Of a stretch of DNA of 7,075 nucleotides, positions 1 through 6,302 are shown in pieces. Within the stretch, counting starts at the first letter, position 1, and each line of letters starts with the position of its first letter. The translations under genes and the position numbers were made by a program. Source of the stretch: Pseudomonadota bacterium (GTDB taxonomy: Bacteria; Pseudomonadota; Alphaproteobacteria; Rhizobiales; Xanthobacteraceae); assembly GCA_023430245.1 (NCBI GenBank), contig JAEZBA010000139.1, positions 1 through 7,075 on the forward strand, read 5' to 3'. The notes beneath the pieces were generated by a model. That model did no database searches. It worked only from the letters and a program-made list of their open reading frames with translations, and was not told the origin of the DNA.

Positions 1-162
1 GTTCTGATTTCGGCCGATATGGGTTTCCAGATCGACAACATGGAAGGCCTCAGCGTGCACCGCTCTGCGGCCGGCGAGACGGTGCTGACGCTGGTATCGG
101 ACGACAATTTCTCGATCATCCAGCGGACGATCTTGCTGCAATTCACGCTGCTGGATCGGTGA
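1..162 (+). CDS. Esterase-like / phytase-like family protein, C-terminal fragment
   Basis: The window opens inside a reading frame that runs 53 codons to a TGA at 160-162. The fragment contains DNMEGLSV, then TLVSDDNF, then ends in QRTILLQFTLLD. This pattern (an N-M-E-G segment, an S-D-D-N-F segment and a final strand reading L-L-Q-F) is what I know from the C-terminus of the 'esterase-like activity of phytase' family, predicted secreted beta-propeller-like proteins of alphaproteobacteria. Their substrate is generally unknown, so I would not assert phytase activity. The start, signal peptide and most of the domain lie upstream of the window. It converges on rpmB across a 142-nt gap. Seen: open frame and motifs. 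Inferred: family, from recall of motifs only. Confidence 0.72.
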   Translation, partial: VLISADMGFQIDNMEGLSVHRSAAGETVLTLVSDDNFSIIQRTILLQFTLLDR

Positions 163-243
163 CGAAGCCGACCGGTCGAGGGCTCTTCATTGCCAGGCCG
201 GCATCCGCTTCGCATGGCCGCAGCACCGGCCTTATGCGGAATC

Positions 244-275
244 TAAAACGTCAATGGCCGGGACGAGCCCGGCCA
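244..275 (-). terminator. Probable terminator of rpmB
   Basis: Read on the minus strand, 29 nt after the rpmB stop, comes an 8-bp perfect GC-rich hairpin (268-275 with 255-262, loop CTCGT), followed by TTGACGTTTTAG, which has only an interrupted T run. The stem is strong but the tract is imperfect, so termination could be moderate. The same palindrome would fold in plus-strand transcripts from the upstream gene, so it may act in both directions. A second inverted repeat, AGGCCGG at 195-201 with CCGGCCT at 226-232, may serve the upstream plus-strand gene but has no T tract after it. Confidence 0.5.
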
Positions 276-283
276 CGATCACC
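249..283. repeat. Dispersed palindromic repeat of the Nitrobacteraceae type (MAGTSPA / AGLVPAI element)
   Basis: A perfect inverted repeat has eight-base arms TGGCCGGG (255-262) and CCCGGCCA (268-275) around a five-base loop ACGAG. Read on the plus strand the element encodes MAGTSPAT, and on the minus strand VAGLVPAIDV. From memory, these two peptides recur at the ends of spurious short ORFs throughout Bradyrhizobium and Rhodopseudomonas genomes because a dispersed palindrome of this sequence sits between many genes there. The palindrome is seen directly; membership in a genome-wide repeat family is recalled knowledge, not tested here. It lies between two convergent genes, a typical place for such elements. 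The outer boundaries are approximate. Confidence 0.7.
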
Positions 284-304
284 GAAACTAGACGTCGACG
301 AAAA

Positions 305-595
305 TCAGCTCGCGTCAGCGAGCTTCTTCTCCAGCTGGCGCTTGAAGTCGAGCGCCTTCGGCGACAACTCGACATCCTTGGCCTTGGCCAGGAAGCCGTC
401 GAGGCCGCCACGGTGATCGACCGTGCGGAGTGCATTGGCGGAAACCCGAAGCCGGATCGACTGCTCGAGCGTCTCCGAGGCCAACGTGACGTTGACAAGG
501 TTCGGCAGGAACCGCCGCTTGGTCTTGCGGTTCGAGTGGCTCACCTTGTGACCGGTCTGGAACGCCTTGCCGGTGAGGTCGCACTTGCGCGACAT
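305..595 (-). CDS. rpmB: 50S ribosomal protein L28
   Basis: This 96-residue protein of the large ribosomal subunit starts MSRKCDLTGK and continues with the L28 signature: a G-H-K-V-S-H-S-N segment, then KTKRRFLPNLVNV, then RLRVSANALRTVDHRGGLD. Length and sequence match the alphaproteobacterial form (about 95-102 residues). A single Cys (C5) remains in the position where zinc-binding L28 forms carry one ligand; the other expected CxxC cysteines are absent, so this is a non-zinc type. The ATG at 593-595 is the only sensible start; the ribosome binding site is weak (a short GGGA about 10 nt upstream). Transcribed alone on the minus strand, divergent from the DUF3108 gene, from the promoter at 673-701, with a likely terminator at 244-275. 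Family identity is very secure. Confidence 0.97.
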   Translation of the reverse strand: MSRKCDLTGKAFQTGHKVSHSNRKTKRRFLPNLVNVTLASETLEQSIRLRVSANALRTVDHRGGLDGFLAKAKDVELSPKALDFKRQLEKKLADAS

Positions 596-672
596 GATTG
601 AAAATCCCGAATATGATCTGAGGCGCCGCGCGGGGCGCAGGCCGTGATTGCGTTTTCGCGTTAAGACGCGGT

Positions 673-701
673 CCTATAAAGACGCTGGGCGGAGGCGTCA
701 A
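673..701 (-). promoter_or_regulatory. Sigma-70-type promoter of rpmB
   Basis: On the minus strand TTGACG (696-701) is followed after exactly 17 nt by TATAGG (673-678). The -35 matches five of six consensus bases and is preceded by C, as in many alphaproteobacterial housekeeping promoters. The start point should be near 666, giving a leader of about 70 nt before the rpmB ATG. Position and strength fit a ribosomal protein gene. No experimental evidence is available here. Confidence 0.75.
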
Positions 702-782
702 GGCTCGTGTCGGGCGGCCGCCGACCCGGCTAGACCACAGAAACGGCATAATGGTGCCGAATCGCTTAGGTTTACTGGCGTG

Positions 783-800
783 GATCGTGACGGCACGATC
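783..800. repeat. Perfect 7-bp inverted repeat, operator- or hairpin-like
   Basis: GATCGTG (783-789) and CACGATC (794-800) form a perfect inverted repeat around ACGG, about 50 nt upstream of the GTG start chosen for the DUF3108 gene and within the rpmB/DUF3108 divergent region. It has no T tract on either side, so it is not a terminator. It could be a protein-binding site or a leader hairpin. No family is recognised. Confidence 0.4.
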
Positions 801-851
801 AGGCGGCCAGAGCTCCAACCGAAGGGCCCGACAGGGCTCCGCGAGGACCAG

Positions 852-1691
852 GTGCAGTTTCTTTCAAGGACCGGTATCGGCGCGGCGTTGGGCGGGCTGT
901 TCCTCAGCCTTGCTGTCACTCCCGATGTTTATGCCCAGGCCCGGCTGGATGCGCGGTATACGGCTTCGCTGGCCGGGATCAAGCTCGGGGAAGGATCCTG
1001 GAAGGTCGATGTCCGGGAAGATCGCTTTTCGGCGGAGGCCAAGGGGTCGACTGCCGGACTGGCCCGGTTTTTCAGCTCCGGCCATGGCACCACGGCGTCC
1101 CGCGGAGCCATCAAGAATGGGCAGCTCGCGCCGGCGAACTACGCCCTCTCGATCAAATGGGGAAAGAAATTCGAAGACCTGCGGATGAAAATTGCCGACG
1201 GGGCGGTCAAGGACCTCACCATCGAGCCGCCCATGGTCGAACATCCCGACCGCATTCGTGTGACCGAGGCGCATCGCCGCAATGTGCTCGACCCGATGAC
1301 CGGCTCGCTCCTGCGGGTGCAGGGGAAGGGCGACCTGATGGCGCCGGAGGTCTGCAAGCAGCACGCCCCGATCTTCGACGGCCGGATGCGCTACGACCTG
1401 ACGCTGGCTTACAAGCGGATGGAGCAGGTCGAGACCAACGGATATTCGGGTCCCGCTCTGGTTTGTGCGATTTATTTCGCCCCGCTGGCCGGGTATGTCC
1501 CGAACCGCAGTGCGGTCAAATACCTGATCGACCAGCGCGATATGGAAACCTGGCTGGTGCCGATCGCCGGGACCCGCGTGCTGGTGCCCTACCGGGTGGT
1601 GATCCCGACGCCGCTCGGGCAGGGTATCCTGCAGGCGACGCAGCTCGCGGTTTCGCCGTTGCCGAGCCGGGCCAGCGCGAAGACCAACTAG
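852..1691 (+). CDS. DUF3108 domain-containing exported protein
   Basis: A 279-residue protein of unknown biochemical role. I recognise the DUF3108 type from the early segment ARYTASLAGIKLGEGSW, the ARFFSSGHGT region and the YDLTLAYKRME and AVKYLIDQRDMETWLVPI segments; these proteins are predicted periplasmic beta-rich domains. The frame is open from an ATG at 648, but I choose the GTG at 852. It has GAGGA 4 nt upstream and gives a clean signal peptide: Arg at 6, a hydrophobic core at about 8-23, and cleavage likely after VYA at 28. The 648 start would add 68 residues of unnatural composition and run across the rpmB promoter. Two cysteines remain in the mature part (C168, C205), which could form a disulfide. 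No operon partner is obvious, as 379 nt separate it from the helicase. Family call good, exact start moderate. Confidence 0.85.
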   Translation: MQFLSRTGIGAALGGLFLSLAVTPDVYAQARLDARYTASLAGIKLGEGSWKVDVREDRFSAEAKGSTAGLARFFSSGHGTTASRGAIKNGQLAPANYALSIKWGKKFEDLRMKIADGAVKDLTIEPPMVEHPDRIRVTEAHRRNVLDPMTGSLLRVQGKGDLMAPEVCKQHAPIFDGRMRYDLTLAYKRMEQVETNGYSGPALVCAIYFAPLAGYVPNRSAVKYLIDQRDMETWLVPIAGTRVLVPYRVVIPTPLGQGILQATQLAVSPLPSRASAKTN

Positions 1692-2073
1692 GTTGCTTGT
1701 AATATCCCCGCCGTTCTCCACATTCCGAAAGCGGCAGGTTGACTCTTTGCCTGGGTTCTGGATTCGCCGGAGTTAGGCAACAGCCGCGTCAGATGTCTGA
1801 GATTTTTCCCATTTTCACCCGATATAGTGGGTTTTGCGGCAATCTCTCTACATGTGGCGGTGAACGGAGGGGAACGCCCCTGAGTCAGCGATTCGGCCGT
1901 GTTTCGTTCCAGACTCGTTCCATAGCTTAACCGGTTGCGCCAAAAATTATGGACAGTGTTGCGTTGTGAGACAGTCCGGGTGACAAGTTGGCGCGTTTGC
2001 TGGCTGACGCACCGGTCTCGCGCCTCATTGGCCCGGCCCGCCGCCTCGTGAGACCTCGGTTTTCGGAATCTTG
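1692..2073. other. Intergenic region between DUF3108 gene and helicase, no convincing gene
   Basis: This 382-nt gap is relatively AT-rich: by hand count about 53 percent GC over 1741-1980, clearly below the flanking genes. It holds scattered possible signals but none complete. TATAGT at 1823-1828 could be a -10 element but lacks a good -35 at 16-18 nt. A small hairpin (AGGG arms with loop AACG, 1868-1881) has no T tract. TCGTTCCA is repeated at 1904-1911 and 1915-1922. The helicase promoter presumably lies here. The open frame on the minus strand across the gap has no recognisable protein character. Confidence 0.55.
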
Positions 2074-5000
2074 ATGCCCATTTCATTTTCGCCTGGCGTT
2101 CGAAGCGACGCTCGTATGCGCGGCGCCGGTGTCACTGCCGTGCTCGGCCCGACCAATACCGGCAAGACCCATCTGGCGATCGAACGGATGCTCGCGCATT
2201 CCTCCGGCCTGATCGGGCTGCCGCTGCGCCTGCTTGCGCGCGAGGTCTACAACAAGGTGGCCGACCGGGTGGGGGCGGATTCGGTCGCGCTCATCACCGG
2301 CGAGGAGAAGATCAAGCCCGCCAATCCGCGCTTCTGGGTCTCGACCGTCGAGGCCATGCCCCGCGATCTCGATCCGGCTTTCGTGGTGATCGACGAAATC
2401 CAGCTCGCGGCGGATTTCGAGCGCGGGCATGTCTTTACCGACCGCATCCTGAACCGGCGTGGGCGCGAGGAAACTCTGATCCTCGGTGCTGCCACGATCC
2501 GGCCGATGATCGAGCGGCTGCTTCCGGGCGCCAATATCGTGTCTCGGCCGCGACTGTCGCAACTGACCTTTGCCGGCGACCGCAAGATGACACGGCTGCC
2601 AAGCCGCTCGGCCATCGTCGCCTTCTCGGCCGACGAGGTTTATGCAATCGCCGAACTGGTGCGGCGCCAGCGCGGCGGCGCGGCGGTGGTTCTGGGGGCC
2701 TTGTCGCCGCGGACCCGGAACGCGCAGGTGGCACTCTATCAGTCCGGTGACGTCGACTATCTCATCGCCACCGACGCGATCGGCATGGGGCTCAATCTCG
2801 ACGTGGATCACGTCGCCTTCGCCTCCGATCGGAAGTTCGACGGCTATCAGTTCCGCAACCTCGCGCCGGCCGAATTCGCGCAGATCGCCGGCCGCGCCGG
2901 GCGCGCCACACGAGATGGTACTTTCGGCACCACCGGCCGTTGCGCTCCGTTTGACGACGAGTTGGTGCAGCGGCTGGAAAGCCACTCGTTCGAGCCGCTG
3001 AAGCTCTTGCAATGGCGCAATTCCGATCTCGATTTTTCCTCGATCGGCGCACTGCAGGCTTCGCTTTCGGAGATCCCTGCCGAGCCGGGCCTCACCCGCG
3101 CGCCGCTCGCCGAGGATTTTCTGGTGCTGGAACATGCCGCGCGCGACGGAGAAATCCGGTCGCTGACGAAGACGCGGGCCGCAGTCGAGCGATTGTGGGA
3201 AGCCTGTCAGGTTCCGGACTACCGGAAGATCGCTCCGGCAAACCATGCCGAACTTGTCACCACCCTCTATGGATTTTTGATGAGGGAGGGTAAAATCCCG
3301 GATGACTGGTTTGCCCGCCAGGTCGCGCAGGCAGACCACCCCGAAGGCGACATCGACTCTCTCTCCAACCGGATCGCGCATGTTCGAACCTGGACATTCG
3401 TTGCCAACAGGCAAGATTGGCTTGCCGATCCAGAACACTGGCAGGGCGTCACGCGCGCGGTCGAGGACAAGTTGTCGGATGCGCTTCACCAGCGTCTTAC
3501 CGCCCGCTTTGTCGATCGCCGTACCAGCGTGTTGATGCGGCGGCTGCGCGAGAACACCACATTGGAAAGTGAAATTTCAAAGACCGGCGAAGTCACCGTC
3601 GAAGGCCATCTGCTCGGACGGCTGGAGGGCTTTCGTTTTGCTGCGGACCCTTCCGCAGGTGGCTCCGAAGCGAAGGCGTTGCACGCGGCTGCGCAGAAGG
3701 CGCTGGCTGGCGAGATCGACGCACGGGCCGCGAAGCTGGCTCAGGCGCCGGACGAGCAATTCGTTCTGACCTCGGATGGTACGATCCGCTGGACCGGTGA
3801 CACGGTCGGCAAGCTGGTGGCCGGTGACGAGGTGTTGCGGCCACGCATTCGCATCCTCGCCGACGAGCAATTGACCGGCGCCGCGCGCGAGCAGGTGCAG
3901 GCGAGGCTCGATCTGTGGATCAAGGCGCATATCGACAAGCTGCTCGGTCCGCTGTCGGCGCTTGCTGCAGCGGAGGATGTCACCGGCATCGCGCGCGGTG
4001 TGGCCTATCGGCTGATCGAGGATCTCGGCGTGCTGGAGCGCCAAAAAGTCGCCGACGATGTGAAGGGGCTGGATCAGAACTCCCGTGCCGCCTTGAGGAA
4101 ATACGGCCTGCGCTTTGGTGCCTATCACCTCTATGTGCCGCCGCTCCTGAAGCCGGCTCCGCGCGCGCTGGCGACGCTGCTCTACGCGATCAAGAACGAT
4201 TCCGGCGACATGCGCGGTCTCGACGAGGTTCAGCAATTGGCATCGAGCGGGCGAACCTCGATTCCGGCGAACAAGGACGTTCCGAAGAATTTGTATCGGG
4301 TTGCCGGTTACCGGGTTGCGGGCGAGCGCGCCGTGCGCGTCGATATTCTCGAGCGTCTCGCCGACCTAATCCGTCCGGCGTTGGCCTGGCGCAATAATTC
4401 GCCCGGGATCAAGCCGCAGGGCGCGCTGGATGGCACCGGCTTCACCGTGACGGTGGGCATGACATCGCTGGTCGGTTCGTCCGGAGAGGATTTTGCCTCG
4501 ATCCTGCGCTCGCTTGGTTACCGCATGGAGCGCCGGCCGAAGCCGCCGGAGCCGGTGTCGCAGCCGGAGGTGGTTGCCGCCGAAAGCGCGGCGCAACCGG
4601 CCGAAGCGGATGCCGGTGACAGCGGCGATAACCCCGCCGTTCAAATCGCAAACGACAATATGCCGATGGCTCCGGTTGACGCGGGCGCGGATCGGGTAGC
4701 CGAGCCGGAGCCGGTCAATCCGGACATGGTTGCGGAATCCCCGCAGGCAGACGATTCGCAGACCATCGCGGATGCATCGGCAGACACAGCACCGGTAAAC
4801 GCATCCGACAGCGAGTCTTCTGCCGTCGAATCGTCGGACGAAGGGCAGCCATCTTCCGACAATGAACAGGTCGCCGGCGCGACCACAGAGGCCGGGAGCG
4901 TTGAGGCGGTGGCGTCCGACGCCGCCGGCACCGACAGCCAGGCTGCACCTGCCGAGCCCGAACTGATTGAAGTCTGGCGGCCCGGGCGTTTCGAAAACCG

Positions 5001-5409
5001 CGAGAAGCGTCCGCAACGCAACCATCATCGCCGCGAGCGGCATGGCGGCCATCGTCCTGCGGAGGGCCAGCAGGCTGCGAGGCCTGAAGGAGCAGCGGCA
5101 GGCGACCAGGCTGCCTCCCAGACCGGCGCTGCGCCGCAGGAGCACCGTCAGGAGCGACGCCAGGACCAGCGTCAAGACCAGCGCCCGCATGGGCCGCCTC
5201 CGCCGCGCAAGGATCGTGGCGGCCGCCCACGCCGTCCCGAAGGCGGCCCGGATGCGCCCCGCCACGGCAAGCCGGACAATCGGCCGCGTCAGCAGGATGC
5301 CCGTCCGCGCCCCGAACGGCGCGAGCGCGAGCCAGATCCGAATTCTCCGTTCGCGAAACTGGCAGCCCTGAAGGCCCAGCTCGAGGCGGATTCAAAGGAG
5401 CGCCGCTAA
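2074..5409 (+). CDS. SUV3-like DExH-box RNA helicase with long disordered tail
   Basis: A superfamily 2 helicase of 1111 residues, related to mitochondrial SUV3, which unwinds RNA for degradation by a 3'-5' exonuclease. Visible motifs: Walker A GPTNTGKT (25-32), motif Ia PLRLLAREVY, motif II DEIQ (107-110), motif III GAATIRP, the second RecA-like lobe with IATDAIGMGLNLD (231-243), and motif VI QIAGRAGR (270-277). DEIQ rather than DEAD, together with GPTNTGKT, is SUV3 character. Residues about 300-815 form the helical and C-terminal accessory parts. From about 820 the chain becomes Pro/Glu/Ala/Asp-rich and acidic, then from about 970 strongly Arg/His/Gln-rich and basic, likely RNA-binding. Two islands look conserved: ELIEVWRPGR (963-972) and SPFAKLAALK (1091-1100). 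An ATG at 2074 follows a weak GGAA; TTG at 2071 and ATG at 2116 are alternatives. Cotranscription with the S4 gene is very likely. The RNA helicase role is inferred from family. Confidence 0.92.
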   Translation: MPISFSPGVRSDARMRGAGVTAVLGPTNTGKTHLAIERMLAHSSGLIGLPLRLLAREVYNKVADRVGADSVALITGEEKIKPANPRFWVSTVEAMPRDLDPAFVVIDEIQLAADFERGHVFTDRILNRRGREETLILGAATIRPMIERLLPGANIVSRPRLSQLTFAGDRKMTRLPSRSAIVAFSADEVYAIAELVRRQRGGAAVVLGALSPRTRNAQVALYQSGDVDYLIATDAIGMGLNLDVDHVAFASDRKFDGYQFRNLAPAEFAQIAGRAGRATRDGTFGTTGRCAPFDDELVQRLESHSFEPLKLLQWRNSDLDFSSIGALQASLSEIPAEPGLTRAPLAEDFLVLEHAARDGEIRSLTKTRAAVERLWEACQVPDYRKIAPANHAELVTTLYGFLMREGKIPDDWFARQVAQADHPEGDIDSLSNRIAHVRTWTFVANRQDWLADPEHWQGVTRAVEDKLSDALHQRLTARFVDRRTSVLMRRLRENTTLESEISKTGEVTVEGHLLGRLEGFRFAADPSAGGSEAKALHAAAQKALAGEIDARAAKLAQAPDEQFVLTSDGTIRWTGDTVGKLVAGDEVLRPRIRILADEQLTGAAREQVQARLDLWIKAHIDKLLGPLSALAAAEDVTGIARGVAYRLIEDLGVLERQKVADDVKGLDQNSRAALRKYGLRFGAYHLYVPPLLKPAPRALATLLYAIKNDSGDMRGLDEVQQLASSGRTSIPANKDVPKNLYRVAGYRVAGERAVRVDILERLADLIRPALAWRNNSPGIKPQGALDGTGFTVTVGMTSLVGSSGEDFASILRSLGYRMERRPKPPEPVSQPEVVAAESAAQPAEADAGDSGDNPAVQIANDNMPMAPVDAGADRVAEPEPVNPDMVAESPQADDSQTIADASADTAPVNASDSESSAVESSDEGQPSSDNEQVAGATTEAGSVEAVASDAAGTDSQAAPAEPELIEVWRPGRFENREKRPQRNHHRRERHGGHRPAEGQQAARPEGAAAGDQAASQTGAAPQEHRQERRQDQRQDQRPHGPPPPRKDRGGRPRRPEGGPDAPRHGKPDNRPRQQDARPRPERREREPDPNSPFAKLAALKAQLEADSKERR

Positions 5410-5424
5410 CAGCGCGCGGACGGT

Positions 5425-5784
5425 TTGGATCGGCAGCGGATCGACAAATGGCTGTGGCACGCGCGGGTGGTCCGCACCCGCACGGCCGCCGCCGGGCTCG
5501 CTGACAATGGTCTGGTCCGGCTCAACGGCGCCCGCGTCGATGCCGCCAGCCGCGCTGTGCGCATCGGCGACGTCGTCACCATCGCCTTTGACCGCATCCG
5601 CATTTTGCGGGTCGCAGGCTTTGCCGAACGCCGCGGCTCTGCGTCCGACGCGAGCGCACTGTTCGAGGATATCTCGCCGCCCCCGCCGGATGTCGCCCCC
5701 GACACACCGGACGCGCAGTCGCGGCGGCCGTCCAAACATGAGCGCCGTGAGCTTCTGCGGCTGAAGCGGCCCGATACCGGCTGA
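5425..5784 (+). CDS. S4-domain RNA-binding protein, HslR-like
   Basis: This small basic protein of 119 residues opens RQRIDKWLWHARVVRTR, the hallmark of the HslR (Hsp15) branch of S4-domain proteins. The domain spans about residues 4-62, with the second conserved part G-L-V-R-L-N-G and V-R-I-G-D-V-V. E. coli HslR binds free 50S subunits that still carry a nascent chain; a similar ribosome-linked role is inferred here. A Pro-rich spacer (83-97) leads to a basic tail (RRPSKHERRELLRLKR) that probably also contacts RNA. The start is constrained: the in-frame helicase TAA lies at 5407-5409 and TTG at 5425 is the only usual start codon before the conserved RIDKW. It lacks a good ribosome binding site at normal distance, but AAAGGAG (5394-5400) sits at the end of the helicase gene, suggesting translational coupling. 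Confidence 0.9.
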   Translation: MDRQRIDKWLWHARVVRTRTAAAGLADNGLVRLNGARVDAASRAVRIGDVVTIAFDRIRILRVAGFAERRGSASDASALFEDISPPPPDVAPDTPDAQSRRPSKHERRELLRLKRPDTG

Positions 5785-5799
5785 CGGATCACGATGCGA

Positions 5800-5823
5800 T
5801 CCCTTGCGCGCTCCCTTGCGCGC
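5800..5823. repeat. Perfect 12-bp tandem duplication upstream of fdxA
   Basis: The unit TCCCTTGCGCGC occurs twice without interruption (5800-5811 and 5812-5823), between the S4 gene stop and the fdxA start. It may be a recent slippage product or a paired protein-binding site spaced about one helical turn. The function is unknown. Confidence 0.6.
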
Positions 5824-5824
5824 C

Positions 5825-5837
5825 CGTAACCCTTACG
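5825..5837. repeat. Small inverted repeat CGTAA-CCC-TTACG upstream of fdxA
   Basis: Five-base arms CGTAA (5825-5829) and TTACG (5833-5837) flank CCC, directly after the tandem duplication and about 40 nt before the fdxA ATG. This is the size of a regulator half-site pair, or of a weak hairpin with a 3-nt loop. A possible promoter overlaps it: TTACGC at 5833-5838 and, 17 nt later, TTCTAG at 5856-5861. The -10 match is poor, so I do not claim it. Confidence 0.35.
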
Positions 5838-5878
5838 CTACGCACATTTTCAGCGTTCTAGAATCCGGTCGGTACGGA

Positions 5879-6214
5879 ATGACTTACATCGTCAACGACA
5901 ACTGCATCCGCTGCAAGTTCATGGACTGCGTGGAAGTCTGCCCCGTGGATTGTTTCTACGAGGGAGAAAACATGCTCGTCATCCACCCCGACGAGTGCAT
6001 CGATTGCGGGGTCTGCGAGCCGGAATGCCCGGTCGAGGCGATCAAGCCCGACACCGAGCCGGGGCTGGAGAAGTGGCTGCAGATCAATGCTGAATATGCC
6101 AGCAAGTGGCCCAACATCACCGCCAAGAAAGAGCCGCCGGCCGATCACAAGGACTGGGAAGGCGTCGAGGGCAAGGAACAGTATTTTTCCCCCGAACCGG
6201 GAACCGGAAATTAA
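5879..6214 (+). CDS. fdxA: 7Fe ferredoxin (3Fe-4S plus 4Fe-4S), FdxA type
   Basis: A 111-residue soluble electron carrier. Nine cysteines fall at 9, 12, 17, 21, 25, 40, 43, 46 and 50, the Azotobacter ferredoxin I pattern (8, 11, 16, 20, 24, 39, 42, 45, 49) shifted by one. By that homology C9, C17 and C50 bind the 3Fe-4S cluster, C21, C40, C43 and C46 bind the 4Fe-4S cluster, and C12 and C25 are free. The C-terminal extension after residue 55 (LEKWLQINAEYASKWPNIT and onward) is typical of this class. The ATG at 5879 is chosen because MTYIVNDNCI is the usual beginning; the in-frame ATG at 5804 would add 25 residues encoded by the tandem repeat. The ribosome binding site is weak. The gene lies 94 nt after the S4 gene. 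No nitrogen-fixation or P450 gene adjoins, so the redox partner is unknown. Confidence 0.95.
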   Translation: MTYIVNDNCIRCKFMDCVEVCPVDCFYEGENMLVIHPDECIDCGVCEPECPVEAIKPDTEPGLEKWLQINAEYASKWPNITAKKEPPADHKDWEGVEGKEQYFSPEPGTGN

Positions 6215-6222
6215 GCCGGTTC
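6194..6222 (+). other. Hairpin over the fdxA stop codon
   Basis: GAACCGG is tandemly repeated (6194-6200 and 6201-6207), and its complement CCGGTTC lies at 6216-6222. The nearer copy forms a 7-bp stem with an 8-nt loop that contains the fdxA TAA; the farther copy could pair instead. No T tract follows, so this is more likely an RNA-stabilising or 3'-end structure than an intrinsic terminator. A second weak GC hairpin (CCCG 6281-6284 with CGGG 6288-6291) precedes the next promoter. Confidence 0.45.
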
Positions 6223-6302
6223 AGCCCGCCGCTTCTTAACCTCTTGCCCGAATTTTCCACCCTCGGAGCGCGGCCGAACGCCCGCTGCGGGGGCTTAACA
6301 CA

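Noticed and set aside
254..601. Plus-strand frame beginning MAGTSPAT, antisense to rpmB
   Set aside because: Its start lies in the palindromic repeat and the rest is the complement of rpmB. It is a known type of false gene call.
648..851. Longer start of the DUF3108 gene (ATG 648, 68 extra residues)
   Set aside because: It would place the signal peptide inside the protein, cover the rpmB promoter, and add Arg-rich sequence without family character. GTG 852 with GAGGA gives an N-terminal signal peptide.
1868..1881. Hairpin AGGGG-AACG-CCCCT as terminator of the DUF3108 gene
   Set aside because: The stem is only five base pairs and no T tract follows, and it is almost 180 nt after the stop codon.
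1688..2086. 132-codon minus-strand open frame spanning the gap before the helicase
   Set aside because: Residue composition and codon choice do not look like the neighbouring real genes, no motif is recognisable, and it overlaps both flanking genes' ends. It is most likely a chance frame.
2083..3489. 468-codon minus-strand open frame inside the helicase gene
   Set aside because: A shadow of a GC-rich coding sequence. The plus frame has all helicase motifs; the antisense frame has none.
4366..5265. 299-codon minus-strand open frame opposite the helicase tail
   Set aside because: Arg/Leu-rich antisense product of a low-complexity coding region, with no domain or ribosome binding site evidence.
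5856..5864. TTCTAGAAT before fdxA as an Irr iron-control box
   Set aside because: It only loosely resembles half-sites of the iron control element, and no second correctly spaced half is present.
5804..5878. Earlier ATG for fdxA adding 25 residues
   Set aside because: The added part is encoded by the tandem repeat and noncoding leader; FdxA proteins usually begin at MTYIV.
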